This document shows, piece by piece, positions 24,680 through 32,809 of a stretch of 64,000 nucleotides of DNA. The stretch is from the NCBI GenBank assembly GCA_038323575.1, contig JBBQHB010000009.1, positions 1 through 64,000 of the forward strand, in the 5' to 3' direction. Source of the stretch: CAINVV01 sp038323575. Its GTDB lineage: Bacteria; Bacteroidota; Bacteroidia; Bacteroidales; Prolixibacteraceae. The notes beneath the pieces are model-generated. The model did not search any database. It had not been told where the DNA came from and saw only the letters and a program-made list of their open reading frames with translations. Both the position numbers and the translations under genes were made by a program. Position 1 is the first letter of the stretch; the number at the start of each line of letters is the position of its first letter.

Positions 24680-26458
24680 TTAGGTTTTGTCTCTTTTCAC
24701 ATAAGTTGTGTGAAGCAGTTCATGCGACAGATGGCCAAGGGGTTGGCCCAGGAACTCTTTGTACAAGGCCATCAGATCCTCATTCTGGTGTGATTTGCGC
24801 AATTTTTTCCCTTCATCTTCACGGTAGATTGCTTCCATCCTTTTCAGACGGACAGAATCATCGACCGGACGCGGCTGACCACCGCCGCTGATGCATCCGC
24901 CGGGGCATCCCATCACCTCAATAAAGTGGTAGGGGCTCTTCCCGAGACGAACCTCTTCCATCAACTTCGAAGCTCCTTTCAGTCCGCTTGTCACGGCCAC
25001 TTTCACAGTTACTCCGTCCAAAAATTTGTATGCTTCCAGCGGATTTTCAATTTTGAGATCTGCTGTTTTGACCTGTTTCAAACCAACCAAAGGCTGAACG
25101 TGCAATGCTTCCATAGGCAATTCGCGGCCTGTTACCAGTTCGTAAACAGTCCGGATAGCAGCTTCCATCACACCGCCTGTTGTACCGAATATATCTGCTG
25201 CGCCGGAGGAGAGACCGAGCGGTGAATCAAATTCGGATTCAGGTAACTGTGCAAACTCAATACCGGCATCTTTGATCATCCTGGCCAGTTCCCGGGTTGT
25301 AAGGACAGCATCAACATCGCGGATTCCGTTAGACTCCATCTCTGGTCTGGTGATCTCAAATTTCTTGGCAGTACACGGCATAACCGAAACCATGAAAATA
25401 TCCTTCGGATCTACCTTGATTTTCGCTGCAAAATAACTCTTTACAAGCGCTCCCAACATCATGTGAGGTGATTTGCAGCTCGAGAGATGACCTAGCTGTG
25501 CCGGATACTGATGTTCTACGTATTTGATCCAGCCCGGACTGCAGCTCGTAATCATAGGCAGCACCGATCCTTCGGAAGTGGTAAATTGATCTTTAATCCG
25601 GTTAAGAAATTCGGAACCTTCTTCCAGGATAGTCAGGTCGGCAGCAAAATTGGTGTCAAAGACCCAATCGAATCCAAGTTCCCGCAAAGAAGAGGCCATT
25701 TTGCCTGTGACAATTGTACCCGGTTCAAAACCAAATTTTTCACCCAATGCAACCCGAACTGCCGGAGCTGTCTGAACGATCACAGTTTTGGATTTATCAA
25801 GAAGCGCTTCCCAGACCAGCTGCGTCGAATCTTTTTCCTTCAAGGCGCCGACCGGGCAGACAACGATGCATTGTCCGCAATTGGTACATATTGAATGACC
25901 AAGACTTTCGTCCTCCGACGGGCCAATAAATGTGGCAAATCCGCGGTGGTGCGCATTCATAACACCAACACCCTGGATTTCATTGCAAACAGTAACACAG
26001 CGACGGCAGAGAATGCATTTGGAACTGTCGCGTATGATGGATGCGCTGGTACTATCCACGACATCCTTCGACATGACCCCCTCGAACCGGAAGCCGTCGA
26101 TCTGGATCTGTTCACCAAGATCCTGGAGTTCACAGTTTTGATTGCGGTGGCAACCAAGGCAGTTTTTGGGGTGATCCGAAAGGATCAGTTCATACAGAAC
26201 CTTTCGTACTTTGCGGACTTTGGAGGTATTGGTTTGCACAACCATTCCTTCTCTGACCTCAGATACGCAGGAGGCCATCAGATGCTTTGCTCCTTCAACT
26301 TCAACTACGCAGATCCTGCAGGAGCCGATCTGATGGACGTTCTCCAGATAGCAAAAATGGGGGATGAGAATGTTGTTTTGTTTGGCTGCTTCGAAAATAG
26401 TAGTCCCCTCTTCTGCCTGAATGGTTTTACCGTTTATGGAAAGTGTAACGAGTGACAT
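24680..26458 (-). CDS. hydA: FeFe-hydrogenase catalytic subunit (HydA-type, bifurcating HydABC complex)
   Basis: A 592-residue FeFe-hydrogenase making or consuming H2. In order: a [2Fe-2S] domain (LIPHFCYLENVHQIGSCRIC), a His-Cys3 [4Fe-4S] site (HPKNCLGCHRNQNCELQ), two ferredoxin-type [4Fe-4S] motifs (CILCRRCVTVCNE and CTNCGQCIVVCPVG), then the H-cluster domain with L1 TSCSPGWIKY, L2 MPCTAKKFE and L3 EVMGCPGGCISGGGQP. The C-terminal small-subunit helix (AIYREDEGKKLRKSHQNEDL) is fused. All cluster cysteines appear present. It is the last gene of a three-gene minus-strand operon with HydB and HydC homologues, so electrons from NADH and ferredoxin are likely its donors (or acceptors). Confidence 0.93.
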   Translation of the reverse strand: MSLVTLSINGKTIQAEEGTTIFEAAKQNNILIPHFCYLENVHQIGSCRICVVEVEGAKHLMASCVSEVREGMVVQTNTSKVRKVRKVLYELILSDHPKNCLGCHRNQNCELQDLGEQIQIDGFRFEGVMSKDVVDSTSASIIRDSSKCILCRRCVTVCNEIQGVGVMNAHHRGFATFIGPSEDESLGHSICTNCGQCIVVCPVGALKEKDSTQLVWEALLDKSKTVIVQTAPAVRVALGEKFGFEPGTIVTGKMASSLRELGFDWVFDTNFAADLTILEEGSEFLNRIKDQFTTSEGSVLPMITSCSPGWIKYVEHQYPAQLGHLSSCKSPHMMLGALVKSYFAAKIKVDPKDIFMVSVMPCTAKKFEITRPEMESNGIRDVDAVLTTRELARMIKDAGIEFAQLPESEFDSPLGLSSGAADIFGTTGGVMEAAIRTVYELVTGRELPMEALHVQPLVGLKQVKTADLKIENPLEAYKFLDGVTVKVAVTSGLKGASKLMEEVRLGKSPYHFIEVMGCPGGCISGGGQPRPVDDSVRLKRMEAIYREDEGKKLRKSHQNEDLMALYKEFLGQPLGHLSHELLHTTYVKRDKT

Positions 26459-26476
26459 AGTTTGAAAATTTGCTGG

Positions 26477-29400
26477 TTAGTGTTTTGAACATTGCAGGCA
26501 ACGCATCGCTTCAGCGATGGCATTGAGTTTATGGAATCCCTGGGCTACTTCATCGAAACTGGTCCTGCGTTTCTCATCGTCGAGGTACCTCATCGGGAAA
26601 CGTTCGTGTTCGATGGTATTGGCCTCGTCGGGGCGCAGATGAGGGATTTCAATCGGCTCACCAGTATTGAGAATCCCTTTCCCACCCAGGTATTTGTCGA
26701 TGGAACTGGCTGCTACTTTGCCGTCTGCAATTGCGGTAATCACCACATCAGAGCCTCTTGCAACATCGCCTCCGGCAAATACTCCTTTTTGTGTGGTCAT
26801 TTGTGTTGCATTGTCAACCACAAATGTGCCCCAGTCGGTTAACTCTAAATCCTTCCGGGTGACAAACGGAAGATCGGAATACTGGCTGACTGCCGGGATC
26901 GCCATGTCAATGTTCAGCGTGAAAAGCGAATCTGGCATTTTTACCGGGATTCTGCGGCCGTCTTTTCCGAATTCACCGGGTTCCATTTTCAGGCATTCAA
27001 TCTGGCGGACAGCCCCGTTTCCCAGAAAGCGGACGGGAGCTACCAGCTCATGCAGAATAATACCTTCATCCAGGGCATCCTGAACTTCACGGCGGTCGGC
27101 AGGCATCTCGTCACGTGTACGGCGGTAAAGAATGTGCACTTTCTCCGCACCCATGCGCAGCGCAGATCTGGCTGCATCAAGCGCCGTATTTCCGCCGCCG
27201 ATTACTGCAACGACCCCTTTGACACTGACCTTCTTGTTAAGATTGATATCCTTCAGGAAATCGAGTCCATGGTAGATTCCCTCTTTTTCTTCTCCTTCGA
27301 TGCCAATCTTGTGCGAAAGCTGAGTTCCTGTGGCAATGTAAATCGCGCCGTATTTGGCTTTCAGTTCTGCAAAAGTGATTTGTTCTCCCACTTTGGTGTT
27401 GTAGATGACATTGATTCCGGACTGGATAATCGAGTCAATTTCTTTTTTGAGGACATCTTTTGGCTGCCTGTATTCCGGTATACCATAGGCCAGAATTCCT
27501 CCTGCCACACTTTTCTCTTCATAAATATCGACCGTATACCCTAGCCGGGAAAGATAATATCCGCAGGTGAGCCCTGATGGACCGGCACCTATGATACCTA
27601 CCGATTTGCCGTTCTTCTGGAAAATCATGTTCATGTAAGGCTCATCCGAGTTAAGCACATAATCTGCAGCATACCGCTTCAGGTCAGCAATGGCGATGGA
27701 TTCGTCCAGTGAGGCCCGGCGGCATTTGCTCTCGCAGGGATGCGTACAGACTCTTCCGCAAATAGATGGGAAAGGATTATCCTGGCGGATCAGGTTGTAG
27801 GCATCTTTAACCCGGCCTGCGGCTATCAGGGCAATGTACCCTGGAACGTTGACCCCTGCAGGACAAGCGTTCTGGCAAGGTGAGATAAACAATTCGCTGC
27901 AGACGCCCGACCGGCAGTATTTCTTTTGTATGTGCTCGTCGTATTCGTGCCTGAAATATTTGATGGTGCTCAGAACCGGATTGGCGGCTGTTTGCCCCAA
28001 TCCGCAAATAGCCGATTCTTTGATGGAAGTGCCCAGTTCGATCAGTTTTTCAACATCTCCGGGTTCTCCCTGCCCTATCGTGATACGTTCCAGAATCTCC
28101 AGCATCCGTTTGGTACCCAGCCGGCATGGGGTACATTTTCCGCACGATTCTTCCTGTACAAAATCCATGAAAAAGCGGGCCATATCAACCATACAGGTAT
28201 CTTCGTCAGCACTGATCAAACCTCCCGATCCCATGATTGCTCCGTGTTTGATCAGGGAGTCATAATCGATCGGCGTGTTGAGGTGTTCAGCTGTCAGACA
28301 GCCTCCCGAAGGACCGCCGGTCTGCGCTACTTTGAAATTTTTATTTTTAGGGATGCCTCCGCCGATGTCGAAAAGTATCTTGCCAAGTGAGATACCCATG
28401 GGAACTTCGATCAATCCTTTCATCTTTATATCTCCTGCCAGGGCAAAGACTTTGGTCCCCTTGCTCTTTTCCGTACCTATCGCTGCAAACCATTCGGCGC
28501 CGTTGAGTAAAATCGGGGCAATGCTTCCGAATGTCTCCACATTGTTGATGACAGTCGGGTTGCCGTACAATCCGCACTGAACCGGAAACGGAGGTTTTTG
28601 TGTGGGTTCGCCCCGCCTGCCTTCAACGGAAGCCATCAGGGCCGTTTCTTCACCACAAACAAAAGCGCCGGCGCCAATCCGGATTTCGATGTCGAAATCA
28701 ATTCCGGATGAGAAAATATTGCTGCCCAGTAATCCGGCGGCCTGCGCGGCTTTGATGGCGATAGTCAATCGTTCAATGGCAATGGGATACTCTGCACGGA
28801 TGTATACCACCCCTTTGGTTGCGCCGATGGCATAACCACCGATGGCCATTCCCTCTATCACGGAATGGGCGTCGCCTTCCAGCAGGCTGCGGTCCATGAA
28901 GGCCCCCGGGTCACCCTCGTCAGCATTGCAAATGATATATTTCTGGTCACTAACTTCCCTGGCTGCCATCTCCCATTTCAAACCTGTCGGGAATCCGCCG
29001 CCGCCTCTTCCGCGCATCCCGGATTTTTTAACCTCGCCGACTACCTCTGCCGTGGTCATCGAAGCAATTGCCTTACAAAGTGCAAAATAGCCGTCATTTG
29101 CAATGTACTCCTCAAGGGATGCGAAATCGATCGTGCCGCAGTTGCGGAGCACAATCTTTTTTTGATGTTTGAAGAAATTGATATCCTGCAAGTTGGGAAT
29201 TATCTGCCCGGAATCAGGATCTTTGTAGCAATGTCTGTCAGCAATCTTGCCTTTTCTGAAATGCTCTTTGACGAGATTGGGCATATCGGAAGGCTTCAGG
29301 TTGCAGTACAGGGTTTGTCCGGGATTGATAATCAGGGTAGGACCTAATGAGCAGGCTCCCATGCAACCGGTCAGGTTAATTTTTACTTTGTCGGTGAGTT

Positions 29401-29563
29401 TCTCGTATTCCAGGGCTTTGACAAAGGCATCTTTTACTTCGCGGCAGTCGGAGGAAAGACAGCCTGCAGCGTAGCAAACATGGGCTACATACTGGTATTG
29501 AGCCTCCTGTTCCTGAAATGATTTTTTTATTTCATTCAGATCATCCAGAGATTTGATATACAT
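26477..29563 (-). CDS. hydB: HydB/NuoF-type flavoprotein subunit fused to a GltD-like NAD(P)H oxidoreductase
   Basis: A 1028-residue fusion. About 1-110: thioredoxin-like [2Fe-2S] domain (HVCYAAGCLSSDC, TGCMGACSLGP). About 130-560: NuoF core with FMN/NADH loops (GMRGRGGGGFPTGLKWEMA, CNADEGDPGAFMDRSLLEG) and the [4Fe-4S] site ESCGKCTPCRLGTKRM. From about 565: in place of the usual ferredoxin tail of HydB, a GltD/NfnB-like module opens with SPCQNACPAGVNVPGYI and CGRVCTHPCESKCRRAS (two [4Fe-4S] sites). The FAD-binding loop VGIIGAGPSGLTCGYYLSRL and the NAD(P)-binding loop VAVIGGGNTALDAARSALRM follow. The end VFAGGDVARGSDVVITAIAD is typical of the family. HydB handles NADH and FMN-based bifurcation; the added module could exchange electrons with a second NAD(P)H pool. 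That role is inferred. Confidence 0.9.
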   Translation of the reverse strand: MYIKSLDDLNEIKKSFQEQEAQYQYVAHVCYAAGCLSSDCREVKDAFVKALEYEKLTDKVKINLTGCMGACSLGPTLIINPGQTLYCNLKPSDMPNLVKEHFRKGKIADRHCYKDPDSGQIIPNLQDINFFKHQKKIVLRNCGTIDFASLEEYIANDGYFALCKAIASMTTAEVVGEVKKSGMRGRGGGGFPTGLKWEMAAREVSDQKYIICNADEGDPGAFMDRSLLEGDAHSVIEGMAIGGYAIGATKGVVYIRAEYPIAIERLTIAIKAAQAAGLLGSNIFSSGIDFDIEIRIGAGAFVCGEETALMASVEGRRGEPTQKPPFPVQCGLYGNPTVINNVETFGSIAPILLNGAEWFAAIGTEKSKGTKVFALAGDIKMKGLIEVPMGISLGKILFDIGGGIPKNKNFKVAQTGGPSGGCLTAEHLNTPIDYDSLIKHGAIMGSGGLISADEDTCMVDMARFFMDFVQEESCGKCTPCRLGTKRMLEILERITIGQGEPGDVEKLIELGTSIKESAICGLGQTAANPVLSTIKYFRHEYDEHIQKKYCRSGVCSELFISPCQNACPAGVNVPGYIALIAAGRVKDAYNLIRQDNPFPSICGRVCTHPCESKCRRASLDESIAIADLKRYAADYVLNSDEPYMNMIFQKNGKSVGIIGAGPSGLTCGYYLSRLGYTVDIYEEKSVAGGILAYGIPEYRQPKDVLKKEIDSIIQSGINVIYNTKVGEQITFAELKAKYGAIYIATGTQLSHKIGIEGEEKEGIYHGLDFLKDINLNKKVSVKGVVAVIGGGNTALDAARSALRMGAEKVHILYRRTRDEMPADRREVQDALDEGIILHELVAPVRFLGNGAVRQIECLKMEPGEFGKDGRRIPVKMPDSLFTLNIDMAIPAVSQYSDLPFVTRKDLELTDWGTFVVDNATQMTTQKGVFAGGDVARGSDVVITAIADGKVAASSIDKYLGGKGILNTGEPIEIPHLRPDEANTIEHERFPMRYLDDEKRRTSFDEVAQGFHKLNAIAEAMRCLQCSKH

Positions 29564-29617
29564 GGTGTTTTATTGTGTTTGTTTATGCGGTATTTTTGAA
29601 GATCCGGGTTCGGAAAT

Positions 29618-30148
29618 TTATTTCAGCATGCCGAGTATGCGGTGCAGTTTATTGGGATTCACCTGCTTGTAAACCTTGTCGTTAATGGTCATCGCGGGAG
29701 CTAACCCGCATGCCCCGATGCAGCGCATCACCTGAAGTGAGAAAATTTTGTCGTCGGTTGTTTCCCCGACATCAATACCAAGAACCTCTTTCAGTTTATT
29801 GACAACCTCTTTTCCGCCCCTGACATAGCAGGCTGTTCCAAGGCAAATGCCTACAGTATACTTACCTTTAGGTTTTGTCGAAAAAAAAGAATAGAAAGTA
29901 AGAACACTGTTCACTTTCGAATTGGGTATATCCATCTTTTCGGCAATAAAGGACTGAACTTCAGCAGGCAGATATCCAAATATGGCCTGTGCCATGTGCA
30001 GGATCTGAATCAGGTTATTTTCCTTTCGGTCGTAATCGTCCATTACCTGTTCGAGAACACGGTACTTCTCCGTTTCAGTCATGGAATGGACACTGCAAAT
30101 TTCTTCGTGCGTAATCATAAGTTCCGGGTTTTTAGTTGATAAAAGCAA
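29618..30148 (-). CDS. hydC: HydC/NuoE-type [2Fe-2S] subunit of the bifurcating hydrogenase
   Basis: A 176-residue NuoE-like protein; an ATG ten codons in (30118) is an alternative start. The N-terminal helical bundle (NNLIQILHMAQAIFGYLPAE) is followed by the thioredoxin-fold [2Fe-2S] domain with ligands in GICLGTACYVRGG and MRCIGACGLAPAM (C-x4-C and C-x3-C). It is the first gene of the operon and is separated from hydB by 54 bases. In HydABC it carries electrons between the flavin site of HydB and the rest of the complex. Confidence 0.9.
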   Translation of the reverse strand: MLLSTKNPELMITHEEICSVHSMTETEKYRVLEQVMDDYDRKENNLIQILHMAQAIFGYLPAEVQSFIAEKMDIPNSKVNSVLTFYSFFSTKPKGKYTVGICLGTACYVRGGKEVVNKLKEVLGIDVGETTDDKIFSLQVMRCIGACGLAPAMTINDKVYKQVNPNKLHRILGMLK

Positions 30149-30686
30149 ATTTCGGTGAACGGATATTCACGGAATAACATCACTTCTAATTGACTTACCC
30201 GTCAAATCTAAAGAAATATTAGGGTTTGTCAGGATGACTTATGTTAGGAATTTGTTAAGTTTTAGATTTTTTAAAGAAATTGTACTATAAATCGAAAAAA
30301 TGGATATAGGGATATATATAGATGGGAGCAAGTGTTGCCCAAAACAACTACATATATTGAGTTACAGAGAAAAAAGTGTTGAAAATACTTACACTTCAAA
30401 TAAGGTTCGTCTCTGCGCCAAAACGCTGATTACTTTAGTCACTTTAGTTCACTTTAGTCACTTGTAGTTTTTCCGCCGGGAAACGGGACTTTTTAAAGAA
30501 ATTGTATTTCAAAACGCAATAGACAGCCCTGACTCCGTCCCTTAAGCCAATTTTTTCCCTTCAGCATAGGTACGGCCATGTAGGAGATTCCGACTTCGCA
30601 AATACTGATATCCGGTGTTCCTTCGCTATGCTGGTTATATTCTTAACAGATTTCAATTCCGGCATACAATTCCTGACAAGTTTAGG
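30149..30686. other. AT-rich intergenic region with one repeat and a possible gene remnant
   Basis: About 540 bases lie between divergent hydC and the DUF302 gene. The half next to hydC is AT-rich and must contain its promoter, but I cannot single out one -7/-33 pair. The TTTAGTCACT tandem recurs at 30429-30464. A minus-strand frame at 30493-30642 is described separately. No RNA gene was recognised. Confidence 0.4.
30493..30642 (-). pseudogene. Possible C-terminal remnant of an unidentified exported protein
   Basis: A 49-codon minus-strand frame opens right after a stop codon and lacks an ATG until codon 23. It encodes GTPDISICEVGISYMAVPML, then KGKNWLKGRS, and ends in LLRFEIQFL. The composition reads like a real protein C-terminus (a barrel strand ending in Phe-Leu), more so than the overlapping frames. 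With no start and no recognised homologue, a decayed fragment is my best guess; chance cannot be excluded. Confidence 0.25.
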
Positions 30687-30694
30687 TATCTTTG
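30687..30694 (+). promoter_or_regulatory. Candidate -7 promoter element for the DUF302 gene
   Basis: TATCTTTG is a full match to TAnnTTTG, 52 bases before the ATG at 30747. A -33 TTTG at the right distance is not evident. Confidence 0.4.
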
Positions 30695-30746
30695 GGAATA
30701 AGAAAAGAACCAGGGAATCAATTTTTTTACCTAAATACATACAGCC

Positions 30747-31148
30747 ATGCAACAGGAACAGTCAGTTTTTGAAAAAGAGAGTCTATTTGGATTCAACGAA
30801 ACAGTTGAACTACTGGTTACAGCAGCCACCGACCGGGATTGGGGCAATCCTGCCACCCATGATTTGCAGCAGACTTTGGCCAAGTCAGGTAAGTCGGTCA
30901 GGCCGGTTAAAGTGATCGAGATATGCAAACCTGTTTATTCAGGCGCCATGCTTGAAAAGAACGATGAACGGATTGTTTCAGTTATGATGCCTTGCCGCAT
31001 CTCAGTTTATGAGAAAGCCGACGGAAAAACATATGTATCAACGATTAACGGCAGAATGTTAGCTTTCGGTATGCCTGAAACCATCAGGGAAACAATGATT
31101 GCAGCTGCGGATGAAGTGGAAGTAATAGTCAGAACTGTAACCAAATAA
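30747..31148 (+). CDS. DUF302 domain-containing protein
   Basis: A 133-residue small soluble protein of the DUF302 type. The family pattern is visible in DWGNPATHDLQQTLAKSGK, then VIEICKPVYSGAMLEKND (conserved Cys-x-P around residue 57), MMPCRISVYEKADGKTYVS and the closing helix region MPETIRETMIAAADEVEVIV. DUF302 proteins are often near thiol or haem functions, but no reaction is established. It is immediately upstream of the first copy of the 182-bp bacteriocin repeat, which begins 3 bases before its stop, so the duplicated module abuts this gene. Confidence 0.8.
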   Translation: MQQEQSVFEKESLFGFNETVELLVTAATDRDWGNPATHDLQQTLAKSGKSVRPVKVIEICKPVYSGAMLEKNDERIVSVMMPCRISVYEKADGKTYVSTINGRMLAFGMPETIRETMIAAADEVEVIVRTVTK

Positions 31149-31326
31149 AATTAGCTGTTTATTTCAAAAAAAGTTGAAAATATTTCCTTCCCTACTTTTT
31201 TATGAGAGTGAACGCCGGTAACTTTATATAGGTTAGTGCACAAAACTCAGGCAGATTCCGAAAAGCCTTGTGAACAGAGTAGGAAAAAATTTAATAACTT
31301 TTGGATATGAAAGAGTTAGAAAAAAG
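31145..31326 (+). repeat. 182-bp promoter-plus-leader module, copy 1
   Basis: This stretch is repeated at 32453-32634 with a constant offset of 1308 bases, no gaps and only four mismatches that I can count. It contains the whole upstream region of peptide A plus its first seven codons (MKELEKS). A TACTTTTT sequence at about 31193-31200 in the conserved part is a possible -7 element, and AGTAGGAAAAAATTT before the ATG may be the ribosome-binding region. Confidence 0.9.
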
Positions 31327-31471
31327 TGAGTTACTGGTAGTTGAAGGTGGTGTCTTCCCTTGGCTTGTTGCGATTGCAATTGGAGCTGCAATTGGCGCAA
31401 TAAATGAGATTTATAAAGATTGGGATAATTTTGAAAGAGGGATTTTAGGTGAACCATATCAAAAAAAGTAA
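31307..31471 (+). CDS. Double-glycine leader peptide A (class IIb bacteriocin-like precursor)
   Basis: A 54-residue peptide. The leader MKELEKSELLVVEGG has the acidic/hydrophobic pattern (L-x4-L-x-x-V-x-GG) recognised by C39 peptidase-type ABC exporters, and cleavage after GG would release a 39-residue core. The core has a hydrophobic, Gly-rich helix (VAIAIGAAIGAINEIY) with a GxxxG motif, as in two-peptide class IIb bacteriocins, then DWDNFERGILGEPYQKK. Peptide B starts 5 bases downstream. The leader and upstream region are duplicated at peptide C, and the core tail resembles that of C (HWSDFKAGIVDGYTDG). Function is inferred from architecture; the exporter is not in this window. Confidence 0.75.
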   Translation: MKELEKSELLVVEGGVFPWLVAIAIGAAIGAINEIYKDWDNFERGILGEPYQKK

Positions 31472-31476
31472 ATAAC

Positions 31477-31656
31477 ATGAAAAAACTCATTGAATTATCG
31501 AACGACGATTTGCTCCTTTTGAATGGTGGCGAATCATTTGCTTACAGGGTAGGACAGGCTTGTGCAGTAGTTTGGGATTTAACATTTGGTGGGATAACTG
31601 GTGTTTTCGATACTGTAGGTGGAATTAGAGCAATGGATAGTTGGTTTGGCAAATGA
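31477..31656 (+). CDS. Double-glycine leader peptide B (candidate partner of peptide A)
   Basis: A 59-residue peptide with leader MKKLIELSNDDLLLLNGG and a 41-residue core beginning ESFAYRVGQACAVVWDLTFG. The core contains GGITG (a GxxxG match) and ends VGGIRAMDSWFGK. The leader consensus (L-S-x-D-x-L-x-x-L-N-GG) is the form common in Bacteroidota GG peptides. It is co-transcribed with peptide A and followed by a terminator at 31664-31703, so A and B form one unit, as expected for a two-component bacteriocin. One Cys is present, so no intrapeptide disulfide is possible. Confidence 0.75.
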   Translation: MKKLIELSNDDLLLLNGGESFAYRVGQACAVVWDLTFGGITGVFDTVGGIRAMDSWFGK

Positions 31657-31663
31657 ACTTTAT

Positions 31664-31703
31664 ATACGAAGGAAGTGATCAACTGCTTCCTTTGTATTTT
31701 TTT
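31664..31703 (+). terminator. Rho-independent terminator after peptides A-B
   Basis: Arms ATACGAAGGAAG (31664-31675) and CTTCCTTTGTAT (31686-31697) form a 12-bp stem with one G-U pair and a 10-base loop, followed by a T-run (31697-31703). It ends the A-B unit. Confidence 0.8.
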
Positions 31704-31764
31704 ATAACGAAATCAAATTTTTGTGAGGATACAATTTTTTCTTTAATTTAAACCTTCTATTAGG

Positions 31765-31914
31765 ATGATGAACACCAAACATAAATTCATTAGAATGAAA
31801 AGGAAAACTTTTAGTAAAATCGAGATTGTAATTATAATTGCATCAGCCTTTTTGTCTTTATATTTCTTTAGTCATTGGGATGCTATCGAAAAATTCATTG
31901 GAAAGCTGTTCTAA
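31765..31914 (+). CDS. Small single-helix membrane protein (candidate immunity protein for A-B)
   Basis: A 49-residue peptide beginning MMNTKHKFIRMKRKTFSKIE, followed by one membrane helix (IVIIIASAFLSLYFF) and a short tail HWDAIEKFIGKLF. The strongly basic N-terminus places it inside by the positive-inside rule. Class IIb immunity proteins are small membrane proteins encoded next to the bacteriocin genes, so this is the natural candidate for peptides A and B. It lies beyond the terminator and would need readthrough or its own promoter. No homologue is recognised. Confidence 0.5.
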   Translation: MMNTKHKFIRMKRKTFSKIEIVIIIASAFLSLYFFSHWDAIEKFIGKLF

Positions 31915-32452
31915 ATAAGGTCAAGAATTGGATCTGATGCCTCATTAAGAGTTCCCTCTTATCCATTAAGGGTATTAATAGATTGAAGAAAAGAACCAAG
32001 AATCAGCCTGGCATGAACTAAACCGCAGACCCTATAGCCATACATCTCAGTATATTAATGGAGAGGTATTTAAATTTTTAAAGATCTTCGAACTAACCGA
32101 ATTGTTTCAACTTCTGAAGCGGCCGCAATACAATGCTTTCGAATGGAAAGAGACCAATGTGTTGAAAACGGCCTTCAAGATATTCCTAATCGTTTTTTTG
32201 TATTTGGGATGGTTGGCGGATTGATTCACTTCATTCTTGGATTGATCAGGCTGTTCAGGAAATAAGTATGACCACCATCATGGTAAGCAGTGCCTTCGAA
32301 TGGTTCCGATACCGCTTAATCCGGGGGAAAGCGCCGGACATAAAAGCAGGAGCAAAGTTTTGTAACTGGTATGTGTTTGTTAATAGCCGCAGGCGAAAGT
32401 TGTAGATCCGGAGGGTATAGGCGCATCCTAACCGCTTTTAGCAGGATTCGGG
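31915..32452. other. AT-rich segment with possible decayed small genes between the two peptide cassettes
   Basis: No full gene can be supported over about 540 bases. One frame without a start codon runs about 31986-32224 and ends in a membrane-like stretch (TAFKIFLIVFLYLGWLAD). A different frame, 32143-32265, gives a 40-residue peptide with IPNRFFVFGMVGGLIHFILG and a basic tail LIRLFRK. A 45-residue frame follows at 32268-32405 (MTTIMVSSAFEWFRYRLIRG start). The clash of frames suggests a frameshifted or decayed gene. The segment is bounded on the right by repeat copy 2. Confidence 0.3.
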
Positions 32453-32634
32453 ATAAAATTAGCTGTTTATTTCAAAATAAGTTGAAAATATTTCCTTCCC
32501 TACTTTTTTATGAGAGTGAACGCCGGTAACTTTATATAGGTTAGTGCACAAAACTCAGGCAGATTCCGAAAAGCCTAGTGAACAGAGTAGGAAAAAATTT
32601 AATAACTTTAGGAAATGAAAGAGTTAGAAAAAAG
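32453..32634 (+). repeat. 182-bp promoter-plus-leader module, copy 2
   Basis: Near-identical to 31145-31326 (four mismatches, no indels): upstream region, ribosome-binding site and first seven codons of peptide C. Homology drops sharply after the seventh codon, where the cores diverge. Confidence 0.9.
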
Positions 32635-32788
32635 CGAATTAGCGCTAATAAACGGGGGAACTATAACTATCCCAAAATGGGTCAAAGGAAGTTTCTGGTT
32701 TATGGCTGGGGTGTATGTCATTGAACATTGGTCAGACTTTAAAGCAGGAATAGTGGATGGTTATACAGACGGTGCGAATAGTAATTAA
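32615..32788 (+). CDS. Double-glycine leader peptide C (paralogue of peptide A)
   Basis: A 57-residue peptide. The leader MKELEKSELALINGG shares its first nine residues with peptide A; the 42-residue core starts TITIPKWVKGSFWFMAGVYV and ends with FKAGIVDGYTDGANSN, containing GIVDG and GYTDG (GxxxG spacing). The segment W-[DS]-[DN]-F-[KE]-x-G-I is shared with the peptide A core, so the two are true paralogues with strongly diverged N-terminal halves. Peptide D begins 21 bases downstream, giving a second A-B-like pair. Confidence 0.75.
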   Translation: MKELEKSELALINGGTITIPKWVKGSFWFMAGVYVIEHWSDFKAGIVDGYTDGANSN

Positions 32789-32809
32789 GCGTATAAAATT
32801 CAGATTCAA

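Noticed and set aside
30149..30746. tRNA or riboswitch in the gap between hydC and DUF302
   Set aside because: No cloverleaf or conserved riboswitch core was found by eye.
30561..30752. Minus-strand frame of 63 codons
   Set aside because: It lacks a sensible RBS context and overlaps a better-looking C-terminal remnant in another frame and the DUF302 promoter.
31233..31490. Minus-strand frame of 85 codons over peptide A
   Set aside because: It lies antisense to a GG peptide with RBS, repeat-conserved start and terminator; its composition is not protein-like.
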